This document shows, in pieces, positions 34,927 through 44,559 of a stretch of DNA of 64,000 nt. A program made the position numbers and the translations under genes. The stretch is from Leptospira fluminis. GTDB taxonomy: Bacteria > Spirochaetota > Leptospiria > Leptospirales > Leptospiraceae. Under the pieces are notes generated by a model. The model was not told where the DNA came from. It made no database searches and saw only the letters and a list, made by a program, of their open reading frames with translations. Position 1 is the first letter of the stretch. Each line of letters starts with the position of its first letter. The stretch is taken from positions 429,429 to 493,428 of the forward strand of contig NZ_RQEV01000012.1 in NCBI RefSeq assembly GCF_004771275.1. The letters run 5' to 3'.

Positions 34927-36111
34927 TTGCCTGGGCACTTTCCTTTGAGGACCGTGGTTTTCGTGCTTCGGGATAGAGATTCTCTTTCTAGATTGGAAAA
35001 TTCCCTACTGGCCGCTTTTGCGGTTCCCCACGATCGTACGGGCGGAAGGGAATATCCCGAATCGGAACACGAGTACCGACTCCCTTTTCAAAGGGATAGG
35101 GACCGGGTGATTCATTCCAGCGCATTCAAGAGATTGCAGTACAAGACACAGGTATTCGTCTATTCGGTGGGGGAAAACTATCGAAACAGGCTGACCCATA
35201 CTCTAGAAGTCTCCGGAATCTCGAGGACCATAGCGACGGCTTCCGGATTGAATTCGCTATTGGCGGAGACAGTCGCACTTGCACACGATCTAGGGCATAC
35301 TCCTTTCGGACACGCAGGGCAGGATATGTTATCCGAACTCATGTCCGAGTTCGGAGGTTTCGAACACAATAAACAATCCCTACGAATCGTCCGTCTTCTG
35401 GAGAGTAGATATCCTCGGTTTCCGGGTTTGAATCTTACATTAGAAACTTTGAAAGGATTGATGAAGCACGGGGCGGAATATTCGACTTCCACCCTGGGTT
35501 TGGAAAGAAAACAGGAGGGCCCGAGTCTGGAGGCCCAATGCGCGGATCTTGCCGATGAGATCGCCTATACCAATCACGATATAGAAGACGGATTGGAAAT
35601 GGGGTATTTGAATTTGTCGGAACTGGAGGAAATCCCTCTCTGGCACGAATTCAGTCTTCGTGTCAGGGAAAGATATCCGAATACGAACGAAAAAGTCCGG
35701 ATCCGAACCACCATCCGTGAGTTAACGAACGGGATGGTCTCTCATATCGTCGGGATGATGCGGATCCGTATCGAAGAATACGGGATTTCCCAACGTTCCG
35801 ATCTGAATCGGGCCTATGTCGAAGGACGAAAAATCCTGGGTTTCGACGAGGATTTCGGAGAAACGGTAAGGGAACTGAAATCCTTTTTGCACAGGGCTCT
35901 GTACCGCCATCCTTCCGTAGTGCGTATGAGCGACCTAGGACGGGATATGATCGCGGTTTTATTCCGCTATTTCCGAAAGCACCCGAAAGAAATTCCGGAG
36001 TCTTACAAGGAAAGAATCGAAACGGAAGGATTGGAAAGAATCGTCTGCGATTTCGTGGCCGGAATGACGGACCGTTATGCGGAAACCGTCTTTAACAAAC
36101 TGAACGGATAA
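34927..36111 (+). CDS. dgt: Deoxyguanosinetriphosphate triphosphohydrolase-like protein (HD domain)
   Basis: Hydrolyses dNTPs to deoxynucleosides and triphosphate, controlling nucleotide pools. Metal ligands of the HD domain are seen: His in NRLTHTLEVSGI, the His-Asp pair in ALAHDLGHTPFGH (about residue 118) and the later Asp in CADLADEIAYTNHDIEDG. The start region DRDRVIHSSAFKRLQYKTQVF is diagnostic for the family. Length up to 394. The TTG start at 34927 is uncertain; GTG codons at about 34951-34963 would give a shorter N-terminus. It is the type 2/3 bacterial form, often called dGTPase-like. Confidence 0.9.
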   Translation: MPGHFPLRTVVFVLRDRDSLSRLENSLLAAFAVPHDRTGGREYPESEHEYRLPFQRDRDRVIHSSAFKRLQYKTQVFVYSVGENYRNRLTHTLEVSGISRTIATASGLNSLLAETVALAHDLGHTPFGHAGQDMLSELMSEFGGFEHNKQSLRIVRLLESRYPRFPGLNLTLETLKGLMKHGAEYSTSTLGLERKQEGPSLEAQCADLADEIAYTNHDIEDGLEMGYLNLSELEEIPLWHEFSLRVRERYPNTNEKVRIRTTIRELTNGMVSHIVGMMRIRIEEYGISQRSDLNRAYVEGRKILGFDEDFGETVRELKSFLHRALYRHPSVVRMSDLGRDMIAVLFRYFRKHPKEIPESYKERIETEGLERIVCDFVAGMTDRYAETVFNKLNG

Positions 36112-36121
36112 GGAATTTGGG

Positions 36122-36150
36122 GAAATTCTATCTTAGAATATTAGAATTTT
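36122..36150. terminator. Possible AT-rich bidirectional terminator
   Basis: Arms AAATTCTA (36123-36130) and TAGAATTT (36142-36149) with an 11-base spacer sit between the stops of two convergent genes. The stem is weak because it lacks GC pairs, so function is uncertain. Confidence 0.35.
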
Positions 36151-37267
36151 AGCAGTTCCTGATCGAATCCAATACGATTCGGATCGTTGCGAGAAGTTCT
36201 TCCACTTCCTCCTCGGTAGTGAAGGTCCCGGTAGAAATCCGTACGGCGCGTAGGGCTTCCTCTTTGGAAAATCCCATGGAAAGAAGAGAGGGTGCAGGTT
36301 CTCTGGACCTGGATTTGCAAGAGGAACCGGTTGAAAGTGCAAACCCTTTTTCCTCCATCCCCATCATAAAAAAATCCAAGTCTTCCGTAGGCAGCAGGCA
36401 AAACGTGGTGGAAGGCAATCTAGGGGAGGACTTGGCTACGATTTGGATTCCTATCGATTCCAGGAAGGTTTCGATCCTATTTCGAAAACGAAGGAGTTTC
36501 TCGTTTTTGGATCGCATTTGCGAAAATTGGATTTCCGCAGCTTTTGCCAAGGCTAGAATCGAAGGTGAATTTTCCGTGCCGGCCCGAAATCCGTTTTCTT
36601 GGTTTCCTCCCCGAAAAATCCCCACCGTTCCGGTTCCTTCCGGCTCGAACCAAGTCACTGCAGTTCCCAAGCCGGCGCCTATTTTATGACCGGAAAACGT
36701 GAATCCTGCAAGATGCGAAAAAGGGATGTCCAGTTTTCCAAAAGACTGCATAACGTCGGAAAAAAGTTTTTGACCCGCTTTGTGACAGATTTCCCCGATT
36801 TCCCGTAATGGCTGCACGACTCCGCTTTCGTTTGCTGCGTGAACGATAAAAACCGGGCCCGGATTCTCCTTGAGATTCTTTTCGATTTCACTCAAGGAAA
36901 CGAGTCCGGAGCTATGTCCTTCCAATACTCCGTACGGAACGTTGGCGTTTTCCAGAGCTTGGTAAAAGGAAGAATGTTCGTAGGGGGAAACGTATGCCGT
37001 CGTCTTTACGAATCTCTTTGCCCAAGTCGCCATAAGATAATTCGCTTCCGTTCCCGTGGAACAAAATACGAAGCCTTTCGGATCCTTTCCCGTAAGGCTG
37101 CCTAGAACCTTGCGAGCTTCTTCTATCCGTCCCTGCCGTTTCAGCGAAAAACGAGTCGGACCGGAAGGATTGTAGAAATCGTTTTCATATTCCTCCACTA
37201 CGGAGGAAAGTAATCCCGGCAAAGGAGGATGAGTGGCGTTGTAGTCGAAATATCTAATTTTTTTCAT
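36149..37267 (-). CDS. Cysteine desulfurase, NifS/IscS-like class V aminotransferase
   Basis: PLP enzyme that takes sulfur from cysteine for Fe-S clusters or thio-modification of tRNA. The N-terminus RYFDYNATHPP is the classic start. Lys195 in FSGHKIGAG binds PLP. Cys317 in LSTGSSCKSRS is the active-site cysteine on the mobile loop. HAANESGVVQP is the usual HVNNE-like substrate region. Length 372, group I type with the longer Cys loop. No IscU, SufB or MnmA gene is adjacent, so the acceptor is unknown. Start codon is 14 bases inside the upstream gene. Confidence 0.92.
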   Translation of the reverse strand: MKKIRYFDYNATHPPLPGLLSSVVEEYENDFYNPSGPTRFSLKRQGRIEEARKVLGSLTGKDPKGFVFCSTGTEANYLMATWAKRFVKTTAYVSPYEHSSFYQALENANVPYGVLEGHSSGLVSLSEIEKNLKENPGPVFIVHAANESGVVQPLREIGEICHKAGQKLFSDVMQSFGKLDIPFSHLAGFTFSGHKIGAGLGTAVTWFEPEGTGTVGIFRGGNQENGFRAGTENSPSILALAKAAEIQFSQMRSKNEKLLRFRNRIETFLESIGIQIVAKSSPRLPSTTFCLLPTEDLDFFMMGMEEKGFALSTGSSCKSRSREPAPSLLSMGFSKEEALRAVRISTGTFTTEEEVEELLATIRIVLDSIRNC

Positions 37268-38696
37268 CGAAAAGGTCGTCCGCTTCTTCGTATCTTCCTT
37301 TTCTGCGGAGCACGTATTGTAAAAGTTTTTTCCTGTCTTCGATCAGGTCCTCGAATCCGGACCGATCCGATCTATATTCCGGATCCACAGAGTGCAAGTC
37401 GCTTTGGAGGCTGTCCAATTCTTTCAATGCCTGGTCCCAAGCTTGTTGGTATAGTAGGCAGCGGACTCTCATTAGTTTAGACTGAAATTTGGTTTCCAGA
37501 TTCGTCTTTCCAGATCGATATACCGCTTCAAAATAATCCGACGCTTTTTTTCTGTAGGAAGATTCCCTGTCTCCTAATCTATAATAGAACTCTGCCGCGC
37601 GGAACATATTGGAATAGAATTGTCTCAACCCTTCTTCGTCGGAACTCCTGCAAGGCAACGCTGCGATCGCGGAAGCTCCCCAATATTTTGCTTCGGGCGG
37701 TATGTCCCTTTGGGAGCAGGAGAAATACAGCATTCTAGTATGTAAGGAAACGGATTCCTGGGGAGAAAAGGAGGAGCCTGCAGTTCCGGCTTCTCCCCGT
37801 AAGAGTTCCAGAGTCCTTAACAGTAGCTTTTTGTATTGATTCGCTTTCAAAGTGGTTCGTTCCGGATTTCTTTCGGAAAATACGATCGGGGAGGAATCTG
37901 CTTCTTGGATCGCTTGCCAAATTCGGATTTCTCTGGGAAGTTCCGGCTCCGTTACGTTAGATTCGTCGGCGGAGCAACTAAATCGGAAGAAGTTTAAGAT
38001 TCTTTGCCACCAGGAGGCAGGATCCTTTTTCCGCACTTTGATCTTTTCGAAAACGAGATCCTCTATGCTGAGCAGAGATTGGAAATGAGAGACGATCGCT
38101 TCCTCAGGTCTACAAGCGGCAAAGGCGGTAAGCCGGATCTTTTCCAGTAAGCTCTTGCCGAAAATCTGGGGGCGGGTCGTTCCAAAACCCGCCTGGTTCG
38201 GGATCACGTTGTATCCGTCGAAGGGATTGTAGCTCAGGGACCGCTTATAAAAATCCAAGGATTTTAGGACGAGGGGAGAGAATTCTTTCCAATAGTCGCT
38301 CGGATCGATTCTACCTTTTTTGGCAACCGGGGAATCCCTGCCTTCGAGTTTTTCCAGAGTCCAACCTTTCCGCTCGGCTTCCATCCATGAGGGGATCCGA
38401 AAGATATCGTCCATTCCGGATTTTCCGAGGTCCCTGGATCTCGAGCATGCTTCCGACATCTTATTCAACTGAAGATAATGCTCGACCTGACGGAATTCCA
38501 CCTTTTCGTTCAGAAATTTATCCCCTTTCTCCTGTAATTCCAAAGAAAGAGAGGGATTGAGAACGGGGGGATCGAGCCAAAGGGCGACATCCCGAAGAAT
38601 TTCGAACCGCCGCGGAAAAATCCAAAATGCGGCGACCGTCCAAATGAACAGAAGGGTTAGGAAAAGTTTTTTCTTTTCTCGCAGGATGTTGAACAA
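37254..38696 (-). CDS. Hypothetical membrane-anchored helical-repeat protein, 480 aa
   Basis: One N-terminal membrane span (LFLTLLFIWTVAAFWIFP, residues 11-28) and a large, helix-rich soluble domain that probably faces the periplasm. The second half has TPR-like helix pairs (AAEFYYRLGDRESSYRKKASDYFEAVYRSGK; ALKELDSLQSDLHSVDP), but they are degenerate. Start is TTG at 38696 behind GAAGGAAAG. It overlaps the cysteine desulfurase gene by 14 bases, so the pair is probably cotranscribed. No family assigned. Confidence 0.65.
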   Translation of the reverse strand: MFNILREKKKLFLTLLFIWTVAAFWIFPRRFEILRDVALWLDPPVLNPSLSLELQEKGDKFLNEKVEFRQVEHYLQLNKMSEACSRSRDLGKSGMDDIFRIPSWMEAERKGWTLEKLEGRDSPVAKKGRIDPSDYWKEFSPLVLKSLDFYKRSLSYNPFDGYNVIPNQAGFGTTRPQIFGKSLLEKIRLTAFAACRPEEAIVSHFQSLLSIEDLVFEKIKVRKKDPASWWQRILNFFRFSCSADESNVTEPELPREIRIWQAIQEADSSPIVFSERNPERTTLKANQYKKLLLRTLELLRGEAGTAGSSFSPQESVSLHTRMLYFSCSQRDIPPEAKYWGASAIAALPCRSSDEEGLRQFYSNMFRAAEFYYRLGDRESSYRKKASDYFEAVYRSGKTNLETKFQSKLMRVRCLLYQQAWDQALKELDSLQSDLHSVDPEYRSDRSGFEDLIEDRKKLLQYVLRRKGRYEEADDLFDEKN

Positions 38697-38809
38697 TTTC
38701 TTTCCTTCAGGTTAGGGAAAATTCGTTCGACGGATCCGGTCCTCCGCGTAGACTGAGCGGGGAGGATTCCTCCGATCTTTCTTCCCAAGCTAATACACGT
38801 CCGGGGATT

Positions 38810-40825
38810 ATGAAACTAGCAAGCACTATTCCTATTCTAGTTCTATCGACTAGCCTCTTGGCCGGTCTTGGCGCTTCCCCTTCGGATTCCGAAAAAAAAG
38901 TTCTTTGCTCGGATTCGGACCAAGAGGGAAGACGCCGTAGCGTTTGGCCTTCTTTTTTTCTTTCCCTCGCTTACGAAACGATGAACGAGGCCAGGAGACT
39001 GGACGGTCGTGAGAGAGGGGAAAAAACCCTAAAGGCCATACACGAATTCGAAAAGTATTTCCGGTGTTCCGAAGCGGTCGGTGCGGGTGTGTCCGCGATT
39101 TCCCGCTGGAACAAGGGAATGGCCCATTATTCGATCGGGCAATTCAAGGAAGCCTTAAAGGAGGCTGAGGAAGCGGAAAAAGCGGATCCGAATTACCGGG
39201 AATCGTATCTTCTTAAGGCCAGCATCTTTTACGAACAGGCGGAATACCAAAAGACCGTGGATTTTCTGGAGGAGAATCTGAGCCGTTTTCAAGCGGATTC
39301 CTACGTGTATTATTTACTTAGCTCCTCGAGCATCGCTGTTCAAAACAACGCCAAATCCATTCTGTATCTGACTTCCCTGAACGATTCGATCGAAAGAAAG
39401 GAGGGAAATCCCAAATATAAGGAATTTGTAAATCTTTCTTTAGGAAAGATCTATTTATCCCAAGGACAGAACGCCAAAGCCTTTTTTTATCTTTCGAATT
39501 ATTTGCAGCAAAGGCCGGATGCTTGGGAGACTCGTTTCTTGTTAGCGGGAGTTTTGAACCAGCTCGGTAAGTTCGCCCAGGCTAAGAAGGAATTGGAGCG
39601 GATCCTCGGACAAATTAAGGGGAATTCCTCGGTGGAGATGATGCTCGGAGAGATGTATTTCGTGGAAAGTCGATCCATGGCGGCGAACTATTTCGAGGAT
39701 TTGAAAAGTCGAGGGAAGCTGAACAAAGGCTCCCTACTTTACGGTCTTTATTGCGTATTGAATTCCAAGTACTCGGAAGCGAAAAAAATCATTCTACCGG
39801 TCCGGGAGAAATATCCGAATCGTCTTTGGGTTCGGTTGGCAATGATGGAGATTCTAAAGCACGAACCGGATTTTAAGAGCGAGGTTTTTTCCCGCGAACT
39901 TATGGAGACGGCCGGGATCGCCGTGCAATCCCAGCTTTGGAATCTCGCGGAAACCTTGGTCAACGAATCCATCGAATTAGCCGTAAAGAGCAACGCATCC
40001 AAATCGGATCTTGCGGAACGATATAATTTTCTGGCGACCGTTTACGAACAATCCGGTTCCGTCTATCGTGCGATCGTAGCGATTCGGAAGGCGATAGAGT
40101 TGTCGGAAAATTCCGAAGCTGCGCGAAAATACGATCTGCATTTGGCTTTTCTGCTCAGGAGTCAACCTCCCGGCAAGTTTACGGAAGCAGAGCAGATTAC
40201 GAGAAAGGTGATCGCTGATGATCCGAAAAATTCCTACGCCCATTATCTTTTAGGAGTGCTGCTTTCCCAAGCGGAGAATTTCGAAGGAAGCAGACACGCT
40301 TTCGAGGAAGCGATTTCTTTGGAGCCCAAGACCGCGATCTACTATTTTTATAGAGCCATCACTTTGGAAAAGTTGGGAAAGATCGTCGATATGGAAACGG
40401 ACTTGCGCAAATCGATGGAGTTGGATCCGGAAAATCCGATCGCTTACAATTATTTGGGATATTATCTTTCGGAAAACGGAAATCGATTGGAGGAAGCCTA
40501 CTCGCTAGTTCGGAAGGCGGTGGAGCTCGCGCCGGACAACGAGGCCTATCAGGATAGTCTCGGATGGATTTATTATAAGCGGGGTCGTTTGGAGGACGCT
40601 TTGTTGCATTTGAATTTGGCAAACCAAATCATGCAGGAGAAGAACGAAAAAGATCCTACGATATACGAACATTTGGGAGATCTTCATTTCGATCGGGGGG
40701 AGTTGGGCGACTCCAGATCTTATTGGGAAAAATCGGAAAAGCTGTTTCAAAAGAAGGAAGACAAGGCCCGAATCCGGCAGAAATTGGAGAAGCTGAAATT
40801 GAAACCGGTTTTTTCCAAACCTTGA
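38810..40825 (+). CDS. Exported tetratricopeptide-repeat protein
   Basis: Signal peptide at residues 1-22 (STIPILVLSTSLLAGLGA). About 650 mature residues are made mostly of TPR helix pairs. Good examples are MAHYSIGQFKEALKEAEEAEKADPNY, AHYLLGVLLSQAENFEGSRHAFEEAISLEPK, YFYRAITLEKLGKIVDMETDLRKSMELDPEN and DSLGWIYYKRGRLEDALLHL, which are most regular in the last 250 residues. Such proteins act as scaffolds in periplasmic or outer-membrane assembly. The gene is followed after 22 bases by a LolA/LolB-like lipoprotein, so the two may work together at the outer membrane. Partner unknown. Confidence 0.85.
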   Translation: MKLASTIPILVLSTSLLAGLGASPSDSEKKVLCSDSDQEGRRRSVWPSFFLSLAYETMNEARRLDGRERGEKTLKAIHEFEKYFRCSEAVGAGVSAISRWNKGMAHYSIGQFKEALKEAEEAEKADPNYRESYLLKASIFYEQAEYQKTVDFLEENLSRFQADSYVYYLLSSSSIAVQNNAKSILYLTSLNDSIERKEGNPKYKEFVNLSLGKIYLSQGQNAKAFFYLSNYLQQRPDAWETRFLLAGVLNQLGKFAQAKKELERILGQIKGNSSVEMMLGEMYFVESRSMAANYFEDLKSRGKLNKGSLLYGLYCVLNSKYSEAKKIILPVREKYPNRLWVRLAMMEILKHEPDFKSEVFSRELMETAGIAVQSQLWNLAETLVNESIELAVKSNASKSDLAERYNFLATVYEQSGSVYRAIVAIRKAIELSENSEAARKYDLHLAFLLRSQPPGKFTEAEQITRKVIADDPKNSYAHYLLGVLLSQAENFEGSRHAFEEAISLEPKTAIYYFYRAITLEKLGKIVDMETDLRKSMELDPENPIAYNYLGYYLSENGNRLEEAYSLVRKAVELAPDNEAYQDSLGWIYYKRGRLEDALLHLNLANQIMQEKNEKDPTIYEHLGDLHFDRGELGDSRSYWEKSEKLFQKKEDKARIRQKLEKLKLKPVFSKP

Positions 40826-40847
40826 ACGAAACCGGGAGGGAGAAAAT

Positions 40848-41657
40848 TTGGAACCGAATCAAATGCATTTCCGGTCCTTGGGTTCGGGAATCCTGTTACC
40901 TCTATTATTGCTTGCCGGTTGCGCGACTGCCGAAATTGAAGAAATCAGTTTTCCTTCCAAAGGAAAATTGGTTTTTACCAGCGCCAAATCCAAGGAAGGT
41001 TCCAAGTTTTTAGAGGAGGTTCGAAGGATCGAAGACAAAGGCACGTCCTATTCGGGGGAATTCGAAATTCGCATCCAGAACTTCGTTCCGAAAAAGGACG
41101 TCTTTTCCCTGAACGGTAAGATCTACTACGACAAGCCCACGGGTAAGATGCAGATCGAACTGACGGATCGACTTTTCGGCATCAGCGTTTCCAAGGTTTA
41201 CACAGACGGAGAGCAGATTCGGATCAAAACGGCGGCGCAAGAAAAAATCCACGAGCAGCCTATGGACGATATTCTGCTTTCGGATCCCAACGGGGGAAAG
41301 AGCACCATCGTACCTTTTCCCGTCATTTATCATTTGCTATCCAGCCAGAACATCCGATTGTTTCAGCCGAATTCCACTCTTGTCCAACCCAAGGAAAGGA
41401 TCATTCTGGTTCGGAAAGGCGGGGAAGAATGGACCTATTACGTGACGGAAAAAGGCGTGTCTACGGTGGAATGGAATTCCAGCCGCAAAAACGTAAAAGC
41501 GGTGACTAGCGTGCAAGGCGAAGTGGAATTTCCGCCAAAGGTGACCCTGACTCGGATCGTATCCAGAGAGGATTCCTCGGATCAAAATCGCATCGAAATC
41601 AAAATGAAGAAGACGAATCGTATCGAGAGTGTCTCTCCTTCCGTCTTCGGGTTTTAA
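40848..41657 (+). CDS. Lipoprotein with LolA/LolB-like features
   Basis: The chosen start is TTG at 40848 behind a strong GGGAGGGAGA; the alternative is ATG at 40863. The signal peptide ends in LLPLLLLAGC, giving a lipidated N-terminus. The mature part is a beta-rich domain with alternating strands (GEFEIRIQ, FSLNGKIYYDKPTGKMQIEL, VSKVYTDGEQIRI), the pattern of the half-barrel fold of LolA, LolB and related outer-membrane lipid carriers, and residue count fits. The fold call is inference from pattern only; no signature residue proves it. Just downstream of the TPR gene and upstream of the enoyl-CoA hydratase gene. Confidence 0.6.
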   Translation: MEPNQMHFRSLGSGILLPLLLLAGCATAEIEEISFPSKGKLVFTSAKSKEGSKFLEEVRRIEDKGTSYSGEFEIRIQNFVPKKDVFSLNGKIYYDKPTGKMQIELTDRLFGISVSKVYTDGEQIRIKTAAQEKIHEQPMDDILLSDPNGGKSTIVPFPVIYHLLSSQNIRLFQPNSTLVQPKERIILVRKGGEEWTYYVTEKGVSTVEWNSSRKNVKAVTSVQGEVEFPPKVTLTRIVSREDSSDQNRIEIKMKKTNRIESVSPSVFGF

Positions 41658-41675
41658 AAAGGAAAAATCATCCAG

Positions 41676-42440
41676 ATGATCGAAATAGAAAAAAACGGAC
41701 ATATATTAGAATTATATATTAAAACGAACGAATTCAATTCTTTGAATGTGGAATTCTTTCGTGCATTGCGGAAGGCGATGGACGACGCCGAAAAAGACGA
41801 AGGAGTCAAGGCGATCCTACTTTCGGGGCGGAACGATAAGTTTTTTTCCAACGGATTCAATCCTGAAATTTTTGTCGGGAAAGATCTGGCGGAAATCAAG
41901 AGCGTGTTAGGAGAGGCATTAAGCGCTTGCGGAAAAGTGCTCCTTGCGAATCGTCCCGTGGTTTGTGCGATGAACGGACATTCTATGGGGGTAGGAGCCG
42001 TCTTGGCGATTTTTTCCGATTATCGGATCCTCGTGGAAAAAAAAGGGAGGATCGGATTTCCGGAATCTTTGATCGGATTGAATTTCCCGTCCACTGCGGG
42101 GTTCGTATTGAAAGAATTGGTCGGAATCAAATCGGCAAGAGAACTGCTTTATTCCGGAAAGGGATTGAAGGCGGAAGAAGCGGTTTCTTTAGGTCTGGTA
42201 GACGATTCTGCAACTCCAGAGGATCTGATCGCAAAGGCCAGAAAATGGTGCGACGGATTCGCGAATATGGCGTTAGAGTCCGTCATCGGAATCAAAGTAT
42301 CATTACGGGATTCCCAACGGCTAATTGCGAACCAATTGGAGACAAGGGATATCGATTTGTTGGCTGCAGCCATTCATTCCGCCAACGGACAGGAAGGAAT
42401 GAGATCGATCTTGGAAAAACGAAGACCCGTTTTCCGATAA
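41676..42440 (+). CDS. Enoyl-CoA hydratase/isomerase family protein
   Basis: Crotonase-fold enzyme. Oxyanion-hole regions are NDKFFSNGFNPEIF (about residues 53-66) and MNGHSMGVGAVLAIFSDYRI (about residues 97-116). The region KGRIGFPESLIGLNFPSTAGFVLKELVG carries a Glu (FPE) in the place of the catalytic glutamate of isomerases and hydratases; the second glutamate is less clear. Length 254. The LN motif and lack of clear second Glu fit the delta3,delta2-enoyl-CoA isomerase branch as well as hydratase. Likely in beta-oxidation, the main carbon route in Leptospira. Confidence 0.85.
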   Translation: MIEIEKNGHILELYIKTNEFNSLNVEFFRALRKAMDDAEKDEGVKAILLSGRNDKFFSNGFNPEIFVGKDLAEIKSVLGEALSACGKVLLANRPVVCAMNGHSMGVGAVLAIFSDYRILVEKKGRIGFPESLIGLNFPSTAGFVLKELVGIKSARELLYSGKGLKAEEAVSLGLVDDSATPEDLIAKARKWCDGFANMALESVIGIKVSLRDSQRLIANQLETRDIDLLAAAIHSANGQEGMRSILEKRRPVFR

Positions 42441-42491
42441 AATCGGAAAAAACGAGTCCGTTTCCTTTCGCTAAGCATCCTTTCGGCGGGA

Positions 42492-44237
42492 TCAGGAATG
42501 GAAGACTTTACCCGGGTTCAGGATTTCCTTTTGGTCCAGGGATTTTTTCAACGCATTCAAACCGGAAACTCCCGCGGTTCCCAGCGTTTTTTCGTACCAA
42601 GGTTTGTGATCCAATCCTACTCCATGATGGTGGCTGATCGGAGCTTTATGAGCGGCGAAAGCGTCCGAAACTTTTCGTTTCATTTTCTTCCACTGCTCTT
42701 CGGGTTTTTTCTCTTCGATCGGAAATAGGATGGTGTAATACAGACAAGCCCCTTCCGAATAGCTATGAGAAAGATGGCACATCGCTATGGATCCGGGAAT
42801 GGAGGTTTGTAAAGCTTCCAAACCCGCCGTGTGAAGAGATTCCAGCCTTTCATAGGTAGTGGAAGTTTCCATCGTATCGACTCCCAACCCGAATTCCATA
42901 ATATGATTTCTTAAGTAGGGCATATTGTATCTGCCGTGAATCCAATTTTGGCCCAGTTTTTCTCCGGCGTACAGAGCGCCGTATTTTCTCCAGATCCGTT
43001 TCAGGTTTTCAAGAGAATGGGCCACTTCTTTCGCGGAACCGTCCAGTCCGACTAAAACGACGCATTTTTCCGATCCTATCCCTTTTGCATCTAGGACTCG
43101 AGCCTGGATCCATTTCTTTAAAGCGCGGATCGGATTTTTCTTTTTCCCCAATTCGCCCAAGATTTCGTACAATCTCGTCTCGTTGGCATCGGAAAGACGT
43201 AACATAGAGGTTTTGATTTCCTCATGGTTGGCGGTCCGAATGAAACCAAGAGAGGCGTTCAAATTCGGAAATACTAGGCCGAAGTACTTCCTCGTTTCCG
43301 GAATTTTATGGATTTTGACAGTGGCTTCCGCAATCACTCCGAGTAAACCTTCGCTTCCTGCGATGATATGGTTCCAATCCGGTCCGGTGGAGGAGGCGGG
43401 TGCGCGAAGAGTTTCCACAGTTCCGGAAGGGGAGATCAGTTTGGTGCTCGTTAGTATTTCTTCGATCTTACCGTAACGATTCGATTGTTGTCCCGCGCTT
43501 CTTGCGGCGATCCAACCTCCGAGAGTGGAGTATTCGAAGGACTGGGGAAAATGTCCCAAAGTATAACCTTTTTTGTTCAGGACCGATTCTAACTTCGGGC
43601 CGTAAATTCCGGCTTGGAAGGTGGCAGTATGACTTTCCTCGTCCAAGGAAAGGAATTCGTTCATCCTGGTCGTATCCAAGGAAACCACCGCCTTGTGTCC
43701 TTTTCCCTTGATCACTTCCAATCCTCCGACCACGGAAGATCCGCCTCCGAAAGGAATGAGAGTGATTTTATTTTTGCCGCAGTATTCCAGGATTTTAACG
43801 ATTTCGCTTTCCTTGCTCGGATAAACGACCCCGTCCACAAAGGAGGATAACGTATTCCGGTGCAATCTCAGTACGTCGTAGTAGCTTTTTCCGGCGGAGT
43901 GAAAAATTCTTTCGTAGCGATCCGTTTTGAGATGGTTTTTTCCCACGATCGAAGAAAGCTGTTTTAGATCCGAGGCTCCGAGTTTGGACGGAGGAAGTTT
44001 GATCTCTTCCAGCGCCGCAGCAGGAGTGTTGTTGATCTTCTCCAGCTTAAATTCCCGTTTGAGCAGTTCTAAAATCTCAGGCATTTGCGCTTTGCGGAAA
44101 AAATCCCGGTCGATCGCTCCCCACGCATTCCATCTCAGATTGTTTCTGGAATAATCAATGTCCGCATCGAGTTCGTGGTAAAACATAGGTTGCTGTGCTC
44201 CCGGTAGAAAGGAATTCCGATCCAGAAAATCCGGCAA
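42492..44237 (-). CDS. FAD-binding oxidoreductase resembling alkyldihydroxyacetonephosphate synthase
   Basis: VAO/PCMH flavoprotein. The FAD domain shows LIPFGGGSSVVGGLEV and then GHFPQSFEYSTLGGWIAARS with AGQQSNRYGKIEE, closely like alkyl-DHAP synthase, the enzyme that makes the ether bond of ether lipids. The C-terminal SHHHGVG is also an AGPS mark. Length 581. The TTG start at 44237 has no good Shine-Dalgarno; ATG 44186 (preceded by GGAG) is an alternative. The frame upstream of 44237 also looks coding but lacks ATG/GTG/TTG. Bacterial homologues are often labelled simply FAD-linked oxidase, so ether-lipid function is inference. It is divergent from glpD. Confidence 0.8.
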   Translation of the reverse strand: MPDFLDRNSFLPGAQQPMFYHELDADIDYSRNNLRWNAWGAIDRDFFRKAQMPEILELLKREFKLEKINNTPAAALEEIKLPPSKLGASDLKQLSSIVGKNHLKTDRYERIFHSAGKSYYDVLRLHRNTLSSFVDGVVYPSKESEIVKILEYCGKNKITLIPFGGGSSVVGGLEVIKGKGHKAVVSLDTTRMNEFLSLDEESHTATFQAGIYGPKLESVLNKKGYTLGHFPQSFEYSTLGGWIAARSAGQQSNRYGKIEEILTSTKLISPSGTVETLRAPASSTGPDWNHIIAGSEGLLGVIAEATVKIHKIPETRKYFGLVFPNLNASLGFIRTANHEEIKTSMLRLSDANETRLYEILGELGKKKNPIRALKKWIQARVLDAKGIGSEKCVVLVGLDGSAKEVAHSLENLKRIWRKYGALYAGEKLGQNWIHGRYNMPYLRNHIMEFGLGVDTMETSTTYERLESLHTAGLEALQTSIPGSIAMCHLSHSYSEGACLYYTILFPIEEKKPEEQWKKMKRKVSDAFAAHKAPISHHHGVGLDHKPWYEKTLGTAGVSGLNALKKSLDQKEILNPGKVFHS

Positions 44238-44559
44238 ATGCGGAAGCGCAAAGGAAAAATCGAAATCATCGATCGAAAACGAATCTAGTTCGCGACCTAT
44301 CTCCGTTCCAGGATTTGTTTCCTAGAAGTCGGTAGATATCCGCTCAATTGATCAGGTTCTTTGCGTGTTTCGGGTTTCGGATGCGGAATCTTTCTCCGTT
44401 TTTGGAGAACTCTGTTCGTTACTTTCCCGGTCCACGTCTACCTAGTTGCAAATTTGAGAAGACGATTCAACATTTTAATTGGGGTTAGGGGAGGGGAAAC
44501 TGCGACGACTCGCGTAAATCGTTGACCGTAACGGAGGAAAAAGACAGTTTGGGAACCTT
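44238..44559. promoter_or_regulatory. Divergent intergenic region, AGPS-like gene and glpD
   Basis: A 322-base region between two divergent starts. No ORF or RNA gene is supported. For glpD, TTGAGA (44454-44459) and TAATTG (44476-44481) with 16-base spacing form a weak sigma-70-like promoter. Codon-like sequence continues upstream of 44237 on the minus strand for about 20 codons. No clear operator for a regulator is seen. Confidence 0.3.
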
